This document shows, one piece after another, positions 43,623 to 52,241 of a stretch of DNA of 64,000 bases. Both the position numbers and the translations under genes were made by a program. Origin of the DNA: Flavobacterium magnum (lineage in GTDB: Bacteria; Bacteroidota; Bacteroidia; Flavobacteriales; Flavobacteriaceae); contig NZ_CP028811.1 of assembly GCF_003055625.1 (NCBI RefSeq), positions 62,001 to 126,000 of the forward strand, given 5' to 3'. Under the pieces are notes generated by a model. It saw nothing but the letters and a program-made list of their open reading frames with translations. It was not told the DNA's origin and did not search any database. The first letter of the stretch is position 1; every line of letters begins with the position of its first letter.

Positions 43623-44261
43623 TTAATTCCTGCTTAATATTTGTGCTGCTTTGGTGAGATCAGTGAGAAAAAACGGTGTGTCCTTTAAGCTGTGATGGTT
43701 GTATCCGATGAATTGAATCTGATTGAATTCAGCTGCTTCAAGATCGTTTATCGCATCGCCGATCAGCACGATTTCTTCTTTTGAAAACGCACTGGCATCA
43801 ATGATATCGGCCACCAGCTGCTTTTTTGGCGTGGGTGAACCTGAAATGATTTTGAAATGATCCGCGATGCCAAGCGCCCGGCAAAGATAGTTTAATTCGT
43901 TCCCGTCTGAACCCGATGCGATGGAATGCACATAGTTTTTACCAATCTGTTTCATTAATTCAAGCCATTCGGGATTCAACAGGTTGACATTGACCAGCGC
44001 TTCCCTCATGATGACCGAAAAATTGTCGGCGAGCTGCATGACTTCCTCTTCGGAAATGGGCTGGTTCAGGATATTCTCATAAAAATAACGGATTTTCACA
44101 TAGCGTGATAAACCGCCATTCTTGAGATGGAATTGCACCAATTGCTCGACCTGTTCTTCCGGATGGGCTTCAAAAACTTTCCTGAAGCCATATTCCCGAA
44201 CGGCATCAGACAGCAAAATGACGCCGTCAAAATCCCAGATAATCTCTTTTATATTATTCAT
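43623..44261 (-). CDS. HAD-superfamily phosphatase (beta-phosphoglucomutase-like)
   Basis: 212 residues from the ATG at 44261; the frame is open back to 44348 but the conserved N-terminus MNNIKEIIWDFDGVIL starts here. Nucleophile Asp in WDFDGV, cap domain, SGSDGNEL, KKQLV and VLIGDAINDLEAA complete the HAD motifs. It overlaps the KdsB-like gene by 8 bp, implying coupled translation. In the ulosonic acid pathways a phosphatase acts just before CMP activation, as KdsC does for Kdo; this enzyme belongs to a different HAD branch but may do that job here. Confidence 0.87.
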   Translation of the reverse strand: MNNIKEIIWDFDGVILLSDAVREYGFRKVFEAHPEEQVEQLVQFHLKNGGLSRYVKIRYFYENILNQPISEEEVMQLADNFSVIMREALVNVNLLNPEWLELMKQIGKNYVHSIASGSDGNELNYLCRALGIADHFKIISGSPTPKKQLVADIIDASAFSKEEIVLIGDAINDLEAAEFNQIQFIGYNHHSLKDTPFFLTDLTKAAQILSRN

Positions 44262-44979
44262 CTTTGAGTCTTTCCAATACTTTTTCAAGGTCTTCGGGAT
44301 GATCGACGGGCACAGAATCGTTTGACAATTCAAGCATCCTGACTTCATAACCCATTTCCAGGAATCTCAGGATTTCTATATCTTCCATGTCTTCCAATGG
44401 CGTTTTCTCCTTTATGGAAGCAAATTCCGCAAGCGCCTTCTTTGGAAAAGCATAAATGCAAACCTGCCGCCATGATTTGATGAATGTATGATTCTTGTTT
44501 CCCGGAATCGGGCTCCTCGACATATACAACATGCGGCCGTCCGGACGGAAAACCACTTTGGGAACGGAACTGCTTCGGTATTGTTCGTCAGTGTCAATCG
44601 CGCAATACCCGTTAATCACCTCACCGTTGCATTCCTCCAGTTTTGAAATAATGGTTGTGATGTCTTCTGGATTGAAAACGGGTTCGTCACCCTGGACATT
44701 GATGTAGTAATCAGCATCAATCTGTAACGCCGCTTCGGCGATCCTGTCGGTACCCGTAAGGCAATTGTCGGATGTCAGGATGGCCTGCATGCCATGCTGG
44801 TTGCAATGGTCAACGATGCGGCTGTCTTCTGTGGCAACGTAAATTTTTTCTTTCGGGAACGCTTTGGCACATTGTTCAAAAACACGCAGGATCATGCTTT
44901 TGCCCTTGATGTCGGTAAGCGGTTTTCCGGGAAAGCGCGTCGACTTGTAACGCGCGGGTATGATCAATACAATTTCCAT
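44254..44979 (-). CDS. KdsB-like CMP-ulosonic acid cytidylyltransferase
   Basis: 241 residues, the usual length for CMP-Kdo synthetases. Motifs IIPARYKSTRFPGKPL, ATEDSRI, NVQGDEPVFNPEDI and DVEDIEILRFLE-like (here LEDMEDIEILRFLE) are present. It should couple a 3-deoxy-2-ulosonic acid to CMP. A housekeeping kdsB for lipopolysaccharide is expected elsewhere in the genome, so this copy, next to an aldolase and a phosphatase gene, probably serves a different acid or a polysaccharide-specific Kdo. The substrate is inferred from context only. Confidence 0.88.
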   Translation of the reverse strand: MEIVLIIPARYKSTRFPGKPLTDIKGKSMILRVFEQCAKAFPKEKIYVATEDSRIVDHCNQHGMQAILTSDNCLTGTDRIAEAALQIDADYYINVQGDEPVFNPEDITTIISKLEECNGEVINGYCAIDTDEQYRSSSVPKVVFRPDGRMLYMSRSPIPGNKNHTFIKSWRQVCIYAFPKKALAEFASIKEKTPLEDMEDIEILRFLEMGYEVRMLELSNDSVPVDHPEDLEKVLERLKDE

Positions 44980-44981
44980 AA

Positions 44982-46517
44982 TTATGTAAGGTGAGCGTAT
45001 ACGGAATCAGTTCCTAATCCTTTATAACGTGTTGGTGTCAGGGAATGAAGTGTGATTCCTTTTTCAGCAGCGGCTTTGAAAAGTTCTTCGTTTTCAACGA
45101 AAAGCTCCTGCTCTTTTGTTCCGATTTTATCATCGCTGTAACCGTCATACCCGGCAAAATACAATTGTTCAACGCCCAGTTCGAAAGCGGTTTGCAGTGC
45201 CAATACGGTATGGGAATCATCGACGATTTTGGTGAAAACACCCTCCAGTTCATAACTGTGGTTACGGATTTTTTCCGGGATAAAAGTTCCCATTTTCCTT
45301 GGAAACGGAGGAAGGATGCAGGTTCCCCGGAAATTCTCGATTTTATCAAATACCGCAGAAAGCCTGAAACCTTCATTCCCGACGAGGCTGAAATATTGAT
45401 CCTTATCGGTATCTACAAAATAACCGGCATTTTTGGAGCTCGCAAAAATCAGGCATAAATCATCCGTGTTTTCAATGAAATTATGCAACGCGGTACGATG
45501 CTTTAGTGAGGAAGGGCCACCGCCGATGACCAGCGCTTTTTTATATTTTTTATCCGATGTGAATTTCGGCAAATGCTCGTTGTCCTGTTTTTTCTCTTTT
45601 TGGTTGTGGAGCGCACGGATGATACTGTTAAACGAATAATATCTTTTGCTGACCCATTCCATGACATCTTTCTGCGGCAGCGAATTGGCTCCGGACACCA
45701 TATAGGGCAGGTTCGTACCCCATTCGTATTCTTTTTGCAACTGTTCAAAAGCGTCAGTGACCTGGCTTAAGGCATTGAAATCCACTTCCAGATTTTCCTT
45801 TGCATTCAGTGCCGTCAATAACAATTCTGTCTTGAGATTTCCGGCACCGCGTCCCATACCCGTGATGGTCGAGTCAACGATATCGGCACCGCATTCGATG
45901 GCGGTCAGGGTGTTGATCAAGCCCAGTTCCATGTTGTTGTGGCCATGGAATCCGATAGGCACATCAACCTGTCCCTTAACGAGATTGTAGGTATTGCGGA
46001 CATCTTCAGGAAATACGCCGCCGTAAGAATCCACCATATAAAAAATGTCGCAAAGGCCCTGTACATCCTTAAGCTGTGCCAGGAATTCCGGATGCTCCCT
46101 CCATTTGGACATATACATTACGTTAAAGCCCACTTCAAAGCCCATTTTCCTGACCTCTTCCGCAAGGCCCAGGGCGCGCTTGAAATTCTTCGGGTCGATG
46201 GCCATACGGACCATTGTAATAATCCCCAAACACGGCCTGAGGAGTTCAGCCACATCTTCTTTCAACACATCCTTTTCATCAAGGATGATGACAAGCTTTT
46301 TATTGGAAAGCTGCTTTACATTTTCAAGAACATAATCCGGGCAATAGAAAAATTCCCCAAGATATTTGCCCATTGGTTTTGAACGGTAGCCGATTTCGAG
46401 GTATTCGACCGGTAAATGGTTGAACGACGTGAAATAACGGTTTACAATGTCCGTGCTGAAATCCCAGTTGGTATAATATCCTCCATCCCTTAGCGTACAG
46501 TCTAATATTTTTGCCAT
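44982..46517 (-). CDS. DRE-TIM aldolase fused to a DUF115/GT42-like C-terminal domain
   Basis: 511 residues. Residues 1 to about 290 are a DRE-TIM metallolyase (HMGL-like) domain: DCTLRDGGYYTNW with R10 and D11, metal ligands H191 and H193 in FHGHNNMELG, and GMGRGAGN. Such domains in 4-hydroxy-2-oxovalerate aldolases join or split pyruvate and an aldehyde. After a short charged linker, about 325-505 form a second domain with ALVIGGGPSS (332-336) and LQTAFELGVEQLYFAGYDGY. This looks like the MptE/DUF115-Maf-GT42 group, which includes sialyl- and pseudaminyl-transferases. The gene starts 12 bp after the preceding transferase gene and ends 2 bp before the KdsB-like gene. I infer a role in making a keto-sugar acid; the fused domain could transfer it or be structural. 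The second assignment is less certain than the first. Confidence 0.8.
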   Translation of the reverse strand: MAKILDCTLRDGGYYTNWDFSTDIVNRYFTSFNHLPVEYLEIGYRSKPMGKYLGEFFYCPDYVLENVKQLSNKKLVIILDEKDVLKEDVAELLRPCLGIITMVRMAIDPKNFKRALGLAEEVRKMGFEVGFNVMYMSKWREHPEFLAQLKDVQGLCDIFYMVDSYGGVFPEDVRNTYNLVKGQVDVPIGFHGHNNMELGLINTLTAIECGADIVDSTITGMGRGAGNLKTELLLTALNAKENLEVDFNALSQVTDAFEQLQKEYEWGTNLPYMVSGANSLPQKDVMEWVSKRYYSFNSIIRALHNQKEKKQDNEHLPKFTSDKKYKKALVIGGGPSSLKHRTALHNFIENTDDLCLIFASSKNAGYFVDTDKDQYFSLVGNEGFRLSAVFDKIENFRGTCILPPFPRKMGTFIPEKIRNHSYELEGVFTKIVDDSHTVLALQTAFELGVEQLYFAGYDGYSDDKIGTKEQELFVENEELFKAAAEKGITLHSLTPTRYKGLGTDSVYAHLT

Positions 46518-46528
46518 AATTCTTATTG

Positions 46529-48058
46529 CTACATTCCTTTGCGGGGAATCGTTAATTTTTTGTTTTTTCGTAATCCGAGGATTGATTTATAAGTGGTCAG
46601 TGTTAATCTGTAAAGCAACGGACTTCCTAAAATGGTAAGATGTTTGTGTCCCAGCCCTATTTTTTTTCCCATAAAGGTGATTGGAAACGGGTTGAATGCA
46701 TTCGGGCGCATGAACTTCTCAGCCCCCGACAAATAATAACCGTACTTGATAGCGTCCAGTTTCGACTTTGCGCTGAGCTCCTGTCCGAGCAGCATCACAA
46801 TCTCATCAACATTTTTAGGCTTGTAACCGATGTCAAGGTGGTAATACCAGCAGGCTGCAAGGATGATAGATGGTTTTCCCCAATAGGCCGCTTCAGCACC
46901 CACGGTAGAACCAAAAGCGAGGGTCACATCTGCATGGTCGATCAAAGCATAGGTGCTGATCCTTGATTTCGGGTCGATCACCGTCACATTGTCATATTGG
47001 TCCTGAAAATCCTGCAACCGGGTTACATAAGAATATTTCACCGCCTTGAGGTTCGGGTGCACCCGAATGTAAAAGTGATACCCTTCAGCGTTACCCAATC
47101 GCCCGAGGATGGCTTTGATGCCTTCCTCCTGTGTGGGAAACACGGCGAGCTTGTCAAAAATGTCGCCGATCGCAGCAAACTCATCTTCAGATGAAATGAA
47201 AATGCCAATGTTTTTTTTGGATTCATCCCAGTTTTCAGGCAGCAATTCCTTGTCCTGTCCGGCAACGTAGTTCCGTTTCTCGGAGTCGGCAATGCCGTTT
47301 TTGCGCTTTTCGTAAAATGCCGTTCCGAATGCTATCTTGTCCGCCTCTGATTCAGGACCGGTTTCCCAAACACGTAAAACCCGCTCATGGTTGAAATCGA
47401 TATCGTGCGGCAGGCAGTTGAAAAATTCGTTAATGAAGTATTCCTGGTCATTCTTTCTGGCAAATTCCAAAGAGACGAATGGAATTCCCCTGGTTTTACA
47501 AATGTCATACAGCGGCCTGGTATCGGCGGTACGGCCGTTGAAGAAATAACTGCTTCCAATTTGCTTTTGTTCGATAAGATCTAAAACCACGTCGGTGAGC
47601 ATGACCTGGCTGGCGAGCATCTTGTCGAAGTATTCGCGGAACTCAGCATCCATCACCGGTTCAAGATTCCTGGTCGCAGATATGTAGGTTGAAAAAGCGC
47701 CATATCCTATCTGCACATCCTTATACCTTAGTTTTTTAATGTCCGGTACAGAATTGTATTCAAATGACGGTGCAGTAAAATGTTTACTGTAATCTGATAT
47801 TTTGAGTACCTCGATTTTGTCTTTATACTGACTTAAGGCTGTATGGTTATTAAACTGGCATAACGTACATTTTGCAGGATCGCCTTCCCGGTTCGTATGG
47901 CACGGTTTCAGGACACCATCACAACTTAAGAAGAAGATTTTCCCTTCGCCTTTATTTTCTGCGATGACGCGTTCGAGCTGCTCAATGACCACCCCGAAAT
48001 GGACGGGATTCAATTGCCATGCAAAATAAAATAATATGTTTTTCGGACTATCAGGCAT
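46529..48058 (-). CDS. Capsule-type GT-B glycosyltransferase with N-terminal Cys cluster
   Basis: 509 residues from the ATG at 48058, which overlaps the flippase gene by 8 bp; a longer frame to 48175 has a low-complexity N-terminus and is rejected. Near the N-terminus there is a C-X6-C-X10-C-X2-C pattern (CDGVLKPC, KCTLC) that could bind zinc or a cluster. The C-terminal half has RVHPNLKAVKYSY and FGSTVGAEAAYWGKPSI, as in capsule-synthesis transferases of the KpsC/KpsS type that use CMP-Kdo. The neighbouring aldolase and KdsB-like genes agree with a keto-sugar acid donor. The family is not certain. Confidence 0.72.
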   Translation of the reverse strand: MPDSPKNILFYFAWQLNPVHFGVVIEQLERVIAENKGEGKIFFLSCDGVLKPCHTNREGDPAKCTLCQFNNHTALSQYKDKIEVLKISDYSKHFTAPSFEYNSVPDIKKLRYKDVQIGYGAFSTYISATRNLEPVMDAEFREYFDKMLASQVMLTDVVLDLIEQKQIGSSYFFNGRTADTRPLYDICKTRGIPFVSLEFARKNDQEYFINEFFNCLPHDIDFNHERVLRVWETGPESEADKIAFGTAFYEKRKNGIADSEKRNYVAGQDKELLPENWDESKKNIGIFISSEDEFAAIGDIFDKLAVFPTQEEGIKAILGRLGNAEGYHFYIRVHPNLKAVKYSYVTRLQDFQDQYDNVTVIDPKSRISTYALIDHADVTLAFGSTVGAEAAYWGKPSIILAACWYYHLDIGYKPKNVDEIVMLLGQELSAKSKLDAIKYGYYLSGAEKFMRPNAFNPFPITFMGKKIGLGHKHLTILGSPLLYRLTLTTYKSILGLRKNKKLTIPRKGM

Positions 48059-49355
48059 AAGATTTCGAATTTGTAAGCCACGGCATAGGATACACTTTCT
48101 GGCTGTAAATGATGATGATGAATGCTTTGAGGAAACTGCCGACCAAAAGCGAATAGGCGGCACCCATCGTGCCAAACCAGTTCACAAGCGGAATGACACT
48201 GGCAGCCTGCACGATCGCGATCGTCATTGTAAATATGCCCAGGAACTTGGTTTTCTTGCTGTAAAAGACAAACATCGAAACGATATTGTATATGAAACCA
48301 AAAAAGATACTTATAAAGAAAAACGGCATATAAAGGATGGCATCCCTGTATGAAGAATCAAAGCAGATCTGTATAAACAGCGCCAGCAGAATGTAGGAAA
48401 CGACTAGCAATACCCCAAAAATCACTGTAGCGAGGTAACAGGTCTTTACGATTTTCTTTTTGATGCCGAAATCCTTCTCGATTTCATCCTCTCCTATCTT
48501 AAGCTGCTTGTACACATAAGGCGTAAAGGCGGCAGAAAACGAATTCACGAAAAGCGTTACCGCATTGGAAATATTGGACCCGAACGAATAAATTCCCGTC
48601 GCGTTAATGCCTTGCTTTTTGGTAATCACAAGTCGGTCAAAACCACTCCTGATCCAGGTGGAAAGGCGGTGCGGCAATAATGGTATACCAAATTTCAGTG
48701 CATCTTTTACCATCGCCTTGTCATAAGTAAACTTCAACAGGCCTTTCTTAGCAAAAGCAATGGCCGCGATGATGAAAAGAATCAGGTTGCTCAGCAGTAA
48801 AGCGTATACGCGACCTTCCCATGACATCAGGAACACCGTGATAAAAAGGAGGCTCAGCAACGCGGAAGACAACGAGGTCATCAGCTGGAAGCGGCTGTAT
48901 TGCTTCAGCTTTTCCTCCATCCTGAGATAAATTACGAACAGGTCGGTGAACGCGGAAAAAAACATCATCAGGCTTCCCAACAACTGGAATTCAAGTCCAA
49001 TCACGAAAAAATTCTTGATGTAGCCGCTTGTGAGTAAAATCACGATACTCGACAGCACGGTGATGGTGAAGTTGATGGCGACGAGGTTTGTAAGTAACTT
49101 CGCGCGGTTCTTTATATCGGTGCGGTAATAGTCGACAGAAAAATAAGATTGCGTCCCCAAGCCGATAAAAGCGCCAACCATGTTGGTATATACCATATAA
49201 TTACTGGCGATACCAAATTCGGCAGGTTTGAGATACAACGCAATGATGGGCATAATCAGGAACGGCACCGCTTTGCTGAGCCCATCCGTGAGTGCATACA
49301 CCATCATCCGTTTTACGACGGGTTGTGCGAGTCCTTTTTTTATCTTACCGATCAT
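48051..49355 (-). CDS. Wzx-like polysaccharide flippase (MATE/PST family)
   Basis: 434 residues with about 12-14 predicted membrane segments (for example AVPFLIMPIIALYLKPAEFG, TVLSSIVILLTSGYI, TCYLATVIFGVLLVVSYILL). The Polysacc_synt arrangement with YALTDGLSKAVPFLIMP and YFSVDYYRTD at the start is typical of O-antigen flippases. It should move the undecaprenyl-linked repeat unit to the periplasm for the EpsG-like polymerase. It overlaps the next gene by 8 bp. Confidence 0.92.
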   Translation of the reverse strand: MIGKIKKGLAQPVVKRMMVYALTDGLSKAVPFLIMPIIALYLKPAEFGIASNYMVYTNMVGAFIGLGTQSYFSVDYYRTDIKNRAKLLTNLVAINFTITVLSSIVILLTSGYIKNFFVIGLEFQLLGSLMMFFSAFTDLFVIYLRMEEKLKQYSRFQLMTSLSSALLSLLFITVFLMSWEGRVYALLLSNLILFIIAAIAFAKKGLLKFTYDKAMVKDALKFGIPLLPHRLSTWIRSGFDRLVITKKQGINATGIYSFGSNISNAVTLFVNSFSAAFTPYVYKQLKIGEDEIEKDFGIKKKIVKTCYLATVIFGVLLVVSYILLALFIQICFDSSYRDAILYMPFFFISIFFGFIYNIVSMFVFYSKKTKFLGIFTMTIAIVQAASVIPLVNWFGTMGAAYSLLVGSFLKAFIIIIYSQKVYPMPWLTNSKSYA

Positions 49356-49369
49356 ATGATATCGTGCGA

Positions 49370-50413
49370 TTAAGCTTCAACAAAATCCAGGCTGAAGGCG
49401 ATTCCCCTTTCAACATCGCGATTGACTTTCTTTCCTAAGATTTCGCTGTAATGCTTCGGGTGCAAGCCGAAACCAGGCCTGATCGATCTTACATTTTCGG
49501 GTGTGATGACATCCCCGGATTTCATATCGCTTACCACGTATAACGACCGTGAAAACTCACGTCCGCTTTTTTGCTTGTCGGTCAATTGGTAATCCACGGT
49601 GCCCATCGCTGATTCTGCTTCCCGGACGGCTTTTACCATCGCGGTAAACTCAGCTTCATCCATAGAGAATGAGGCATCAGGCCCACCAATGGAATGGTCG
49701 AGTATAAAGTGTTTTTCGATGATTTTCGCACCCATGACCGTGGCTACAATAGGCACTGTGCTTCCCATCGTATGGTCAGACAAGCCGCTGATGACGCCAT
49801 ACCTTTCCGCCAGGTCTTTCACCATAACCATGTTGGCTTCGCCAATCGGGGCGGGATAGCTTGAGGTACATTTCAACAATGCAATATCGTTATTACCCAT
49901 TCTCCTGCACGCGTCTACCGCAAGATCGATGTCTTCCAGTTCGGCAATTCCGGTAGAGATAATGATTGGTTTACCTTTTGAAGCTGTCAATTCTATCAAC
50001 GGAATGTCCGTGATTTCAAAAGAAGCTATTTTATACGCCGGCGCATCCAGGTCTTCGAGAAATTCCACTGCGGTCGGGTCAAAAGGCGAAGAAAAACACA
50101 CCAGTCCCGCTTTCTTAGCCTCGCCAAAAAGCTGCTTGTGCCACTCCCATGGCGTGTAGGCTTCCTGGTATAAATTGTAAAATGTCTTGCCGTCCCAAAT
50201 CGTGCCCTGCTTCAGCCGGAAATCATCCTTATCTGAATCGATGGTGATGGTATCCGCAGTGTAGGTCTGCAATTTGATGGCATCAGCCCCTGCCCTCTTG
50301 GCCGCCTTGATGGTTTCGATGGCTACCTCAATGCTTCCGTTATGGTTCGCTGAAAGTTCGGCGATGATAAAAACAGGGCTGTTCTTATTGATTTCAAAGT
50401 TGTCGATCTTCAT
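49370..50413 (-). CDS. pseI: Pseudaminic acid synthase (NeuB family, PseI)
   Basis: 347 residues. NeuB domain with IIAELSANHNGS, IKLQTY, CFSSPFDPTAVEFLE, APAYKIASFEI, STGIAELEDI, LLKCTSSYPAP, SGLSDHTMGST and IIEKHFILD, followed by a SAF antifreeze-like domain with FSRSLYVVSDMKSGDVI. The NHNGS and KIASFE variants fit PseI rather than NeuB. It condenses the 2,4-diamino-6-deoxy sugar released by PseG with phosphoenolpyruvate to give pseudaminic acid. Its ATG overlaps the formyltransferase stop by one base (TAATG). Confidence 0.94.
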   Translation of the reverse strand: MKIDNFEINKNSPVFIIAELSANHNGSIEVAIETIKAAKRAGADAIKLQTYTADTITIDSDKDDFRLKQGTIWDGKTFYNLYQEAYTPWEWHKQLFGEAKKAGLVCFSSPFDPTAVEFLEDLDAPAYKIASFEITDIPLIELTASKGKPIIISTGIAELEDIDLAVDACRRMGNNDIALLKCTSSYPAPIGEANMVMVKDLAERYGVISGLSDHTMGSTVPIVATVMGAKIIEKHFILDHSIGGPDASFSMDEAEFTAMVKAVREAESAMGTVDYQLTDKQKSGREFSRSLYVVSDMKSGDVITPENVRSIRPGFGLHPKHYSEILGKKVNRDVERGIAFSLDFVEA

Positions 50414-51279
50414 TATCGTAAAATTTTGTCTTGTTTTAAAAAATCTGTATTGTCGCGGATTTGCGTAAGCTCGATGACACCGTTCTGTGTTTTGACAAGG
50501 ACGGAAGGGTTTGTTTGCAAGATAGTCCCATTTTCAATGTTGCAATCGAATCCGAAATCGGAAAAAGTAACCTTGTCAATGGTGATTTTCTCCCCATCAA
50601 GGAATGTAAAAGCACCGGGGTAAGGGTGGGCCTGTGCGCGGACCCAGTTTTTGATTCTTTCCTTCTGCCAGTTCCAGTCGATCTGTCCATCTTCAGGTGT
50701 CCTTTTTCCAAAATAGGTGGCTTTGCTATGGTCCTGCGCCGTCACCGAGAGTTTCCCGGTCTGTATTTTGTCGTAAATCTCCCGAATCATCATCGGATAA
50801 TAGGCTTCATATTGGGAGAGCACTTCGGCACCGGTCATTTCAGGTCCGATCCCGATTTCCTTTTGCAATACAATGTCGCCGGTGTCACATTGATCATCGA
50901 TGAAGTGGGCTGTAATTCCCGTGACCGATTCGTTGTTTATGATGGCCCATACATGCGGTGTCCTCCCGCGATATTTCGGCAACAAGCTTCCGTGAAAATT
51001 GATGCAGGACGGAATGGCATCCAAAATATCCTGCTCGATCAGGAACAGGTAATTTATGGAGAACAGCAGGTCGCAGCCCAGTGCATTTTCGTTTAAAAAA
51101 GACAAGAGCCTTCCGTTTCTTGGATTTCCGGTAAACAACGGAATCTGGTTTTGTTTGGCAAATTCGATAATGCCGTCCGACTTCGAATCGGCGGCAATAA
51201 ACACCGGATTCAACAGGTCGCTGCACTGCTGCAAAACCTTTAATCCGAGTCCGCCCGATGCTAAAATCCCTATTCTCAT
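50413..51279 (-). CDS. Formyltransferase acting on a nucleotide-sugar amine (methionyl-tRNA formyltransferase fold)
   Basis: 288 residues. The catalytic Asn-His-Asp of the fold is present: SINYLF, NFHGSLLPKYRGRTPHVWAI and IDDQCDTGDIV, with a C-terminal OB-like domain (AQAHPYPGAFTF). N10-formyl-tetrahydrofolate should be the donor. It sits between PseG and PseI, where PseH, the GNAT acetyltransferase of the pathway, is normally found, and no PseH is visible. N-formylation of the UDP-4-amino intermediate is the likely role, giving a 7-formamido sugar acid, a type known in nature. A methionyl-tRNA enzyme is unlikely because of the context. Confidence 0.9.
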   Translation of the reverse strand: MRIGILASGGLGLKVLQQCSDLLNPVFIAADSKSDGIIEFAKQNQIPLFTGNPRNGRLLSFLNENALGCDLLFSINYLFLIEQDILDAIPSCINFHGSLLPKYRGRTPHVWAIINNESVTGITAHFIDDQCDTGDIVLQKEIGIGPEMTGAEVLSQYEAYYPMMIREIYDKIQTGKLSVTAQDHSKATYFGKRTPEDGQIDWNWQKERIKNWVRAQAHPYPGAFTFLDGEKITIDKVTFSDFGFDCNIENGTILQTNPSVLVKTQNGVIELTQIRDNTDFLKQDKILR

Positions 51280-52239
51280 TTACAATGTACTGATTAACTG
51301 ATTGAGTCGTTGTCCTGATAAACCGTCGATAACCTGCCGGGTTTCGATGTTGTCGATATTCAGGAACAATTCCTCCGATATGTCTTCAAAACTGTCTAGT
51401 GGTATGATAGCCTGTAAGTCACGGAAACCGTCAAATATCTCGCGTTGATTATCCACATACCACGAACTCATTACTTTACAACCTGCGGCGAGCGCTTCAA
51501 AAACGATCCCGCTCGAAGGTACGATCGCGAGGTCTGATTTTTTCATCAGGTCGAGCATCCGCTGTTCGCTTACGGCACTGAAATGTGTAATTTCAGGATA
51601 GGCCACACAATAAGCCGATAACTCGTCGGTAAAGGCATACGCCGCGCCGGTAACCACAAAAACCTGATACTCTTTCTTTAAATCGGCTACAAGTTCAGTG
51701 ATCTTACGTGTCAGGTTTAAATAATCACTTCCACCGAAACAAATGAGGATGGTTTTGATTTTATTTTTTCTTCCCGACGTCTTTGCCGCCTCAAGGAAAG
51801 CCGGTCGCAGCAAGGCATAATCCGGACCAAGTGCAAATTTTGTATTCGGCAGCGCCTTATAATCTCCCTTTTTAATTCCGGGCGCGTGATTGATAATCAG
51901 GTGCGCATAAAATTCCTTTTCGTGCAGGTCATCGATACATACCACTTTGCAATCCTTTGCAATCACGGTTTTGTGGAAATCCGCGTTCAGTCCATAATGG
52001 TCGATGATGACAACGGCATCGGTCGGAAGTATGTCAATGAAATCATTTTCCGAAGCAATTTCCCGCACTGAAAAATCTCTGGCAATGATATCCTGCTTTA
52101 TGACATCAGGGATTTCCATGCAGACAAATTCAATGTCAAAGTCGTCCTGAAGCATTTGTGCCAATGCAAGGCATCGCACCAAATGTCCAAGCCCGGTCTG
52201 TGCACTTCCGTCTGCCCTGAAAAAAACCTGTTTTTTCAA
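51280..52239 (-). CDS. pseG: UDP-sugar hydrolase of the pseudaminic acid pathway (PseG)
   Basis: 319 residues with a TTG start at 52239 (there is no ATG before the conserved N-terminus FRADGSAQTGLGHLVRCL). GT-B-like fold with FGGSDYLNLTRK, IIDHYGLN and PSSGIVFEALAAG. PseG cleaves UDP from UDP-2,4-diamido-2,4,6-trideoxy-L-altrose before the synthase step. Two bases separate it from the YhcH-like gene and it abuts the formyltransferase gene. Confidence 0.92.
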   Translation of the reverse strand: MKKQVFFRADGSAQTGLGHLVRCLALAQMLQDDFDIEFVCMEIPDVIKQDIIARDFSVREIASENDFIDILPTDAVVIIDHYGLNADFHKTVIAKDCKVVCIDDLHEKEFYAHLIINHAPGIKKGDYKALPNTKFALGPDYALLRPAFLEAAKTSGRKNKIKTILICFGGSDYLNLTRKITELVADLKKEYQVFVVTGAAYAFTDELSAYCVAYPEITHFSAVSEQRMLDLMKKSDLAIVPSSGIVFEALAAGCKVMSSWYVDNQREIFDGFRDLQAIIPLDSFEDISEELFLNIDNIETRQVIDGLSGQRLNQLISTL

Positions 52240-52241
52240 AT

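Noticed and set aside
48059..48175. An earlier start for the Cys-cluster glycosyltransferase.
   Set aside because: It lies within the flippase gene and adds a low-complexity, Ser/Cys-rich stretch; the ATG at 48058 fits a short coupling overlap.
50461..51096. A plus-strand frame of 211 codons across the formyltransferase gene.
   Set aside because: It is antisense to the conserved formyltransferase motifs and has no recognisable domain.
50413..51279. Methionyl-tRNA formyltransferase (fmt).
   Set aside because: The fold is the same, but the gene is embedded and translationally coupled in the pseudaminic block, so a sugar formyltransferase is more likely.
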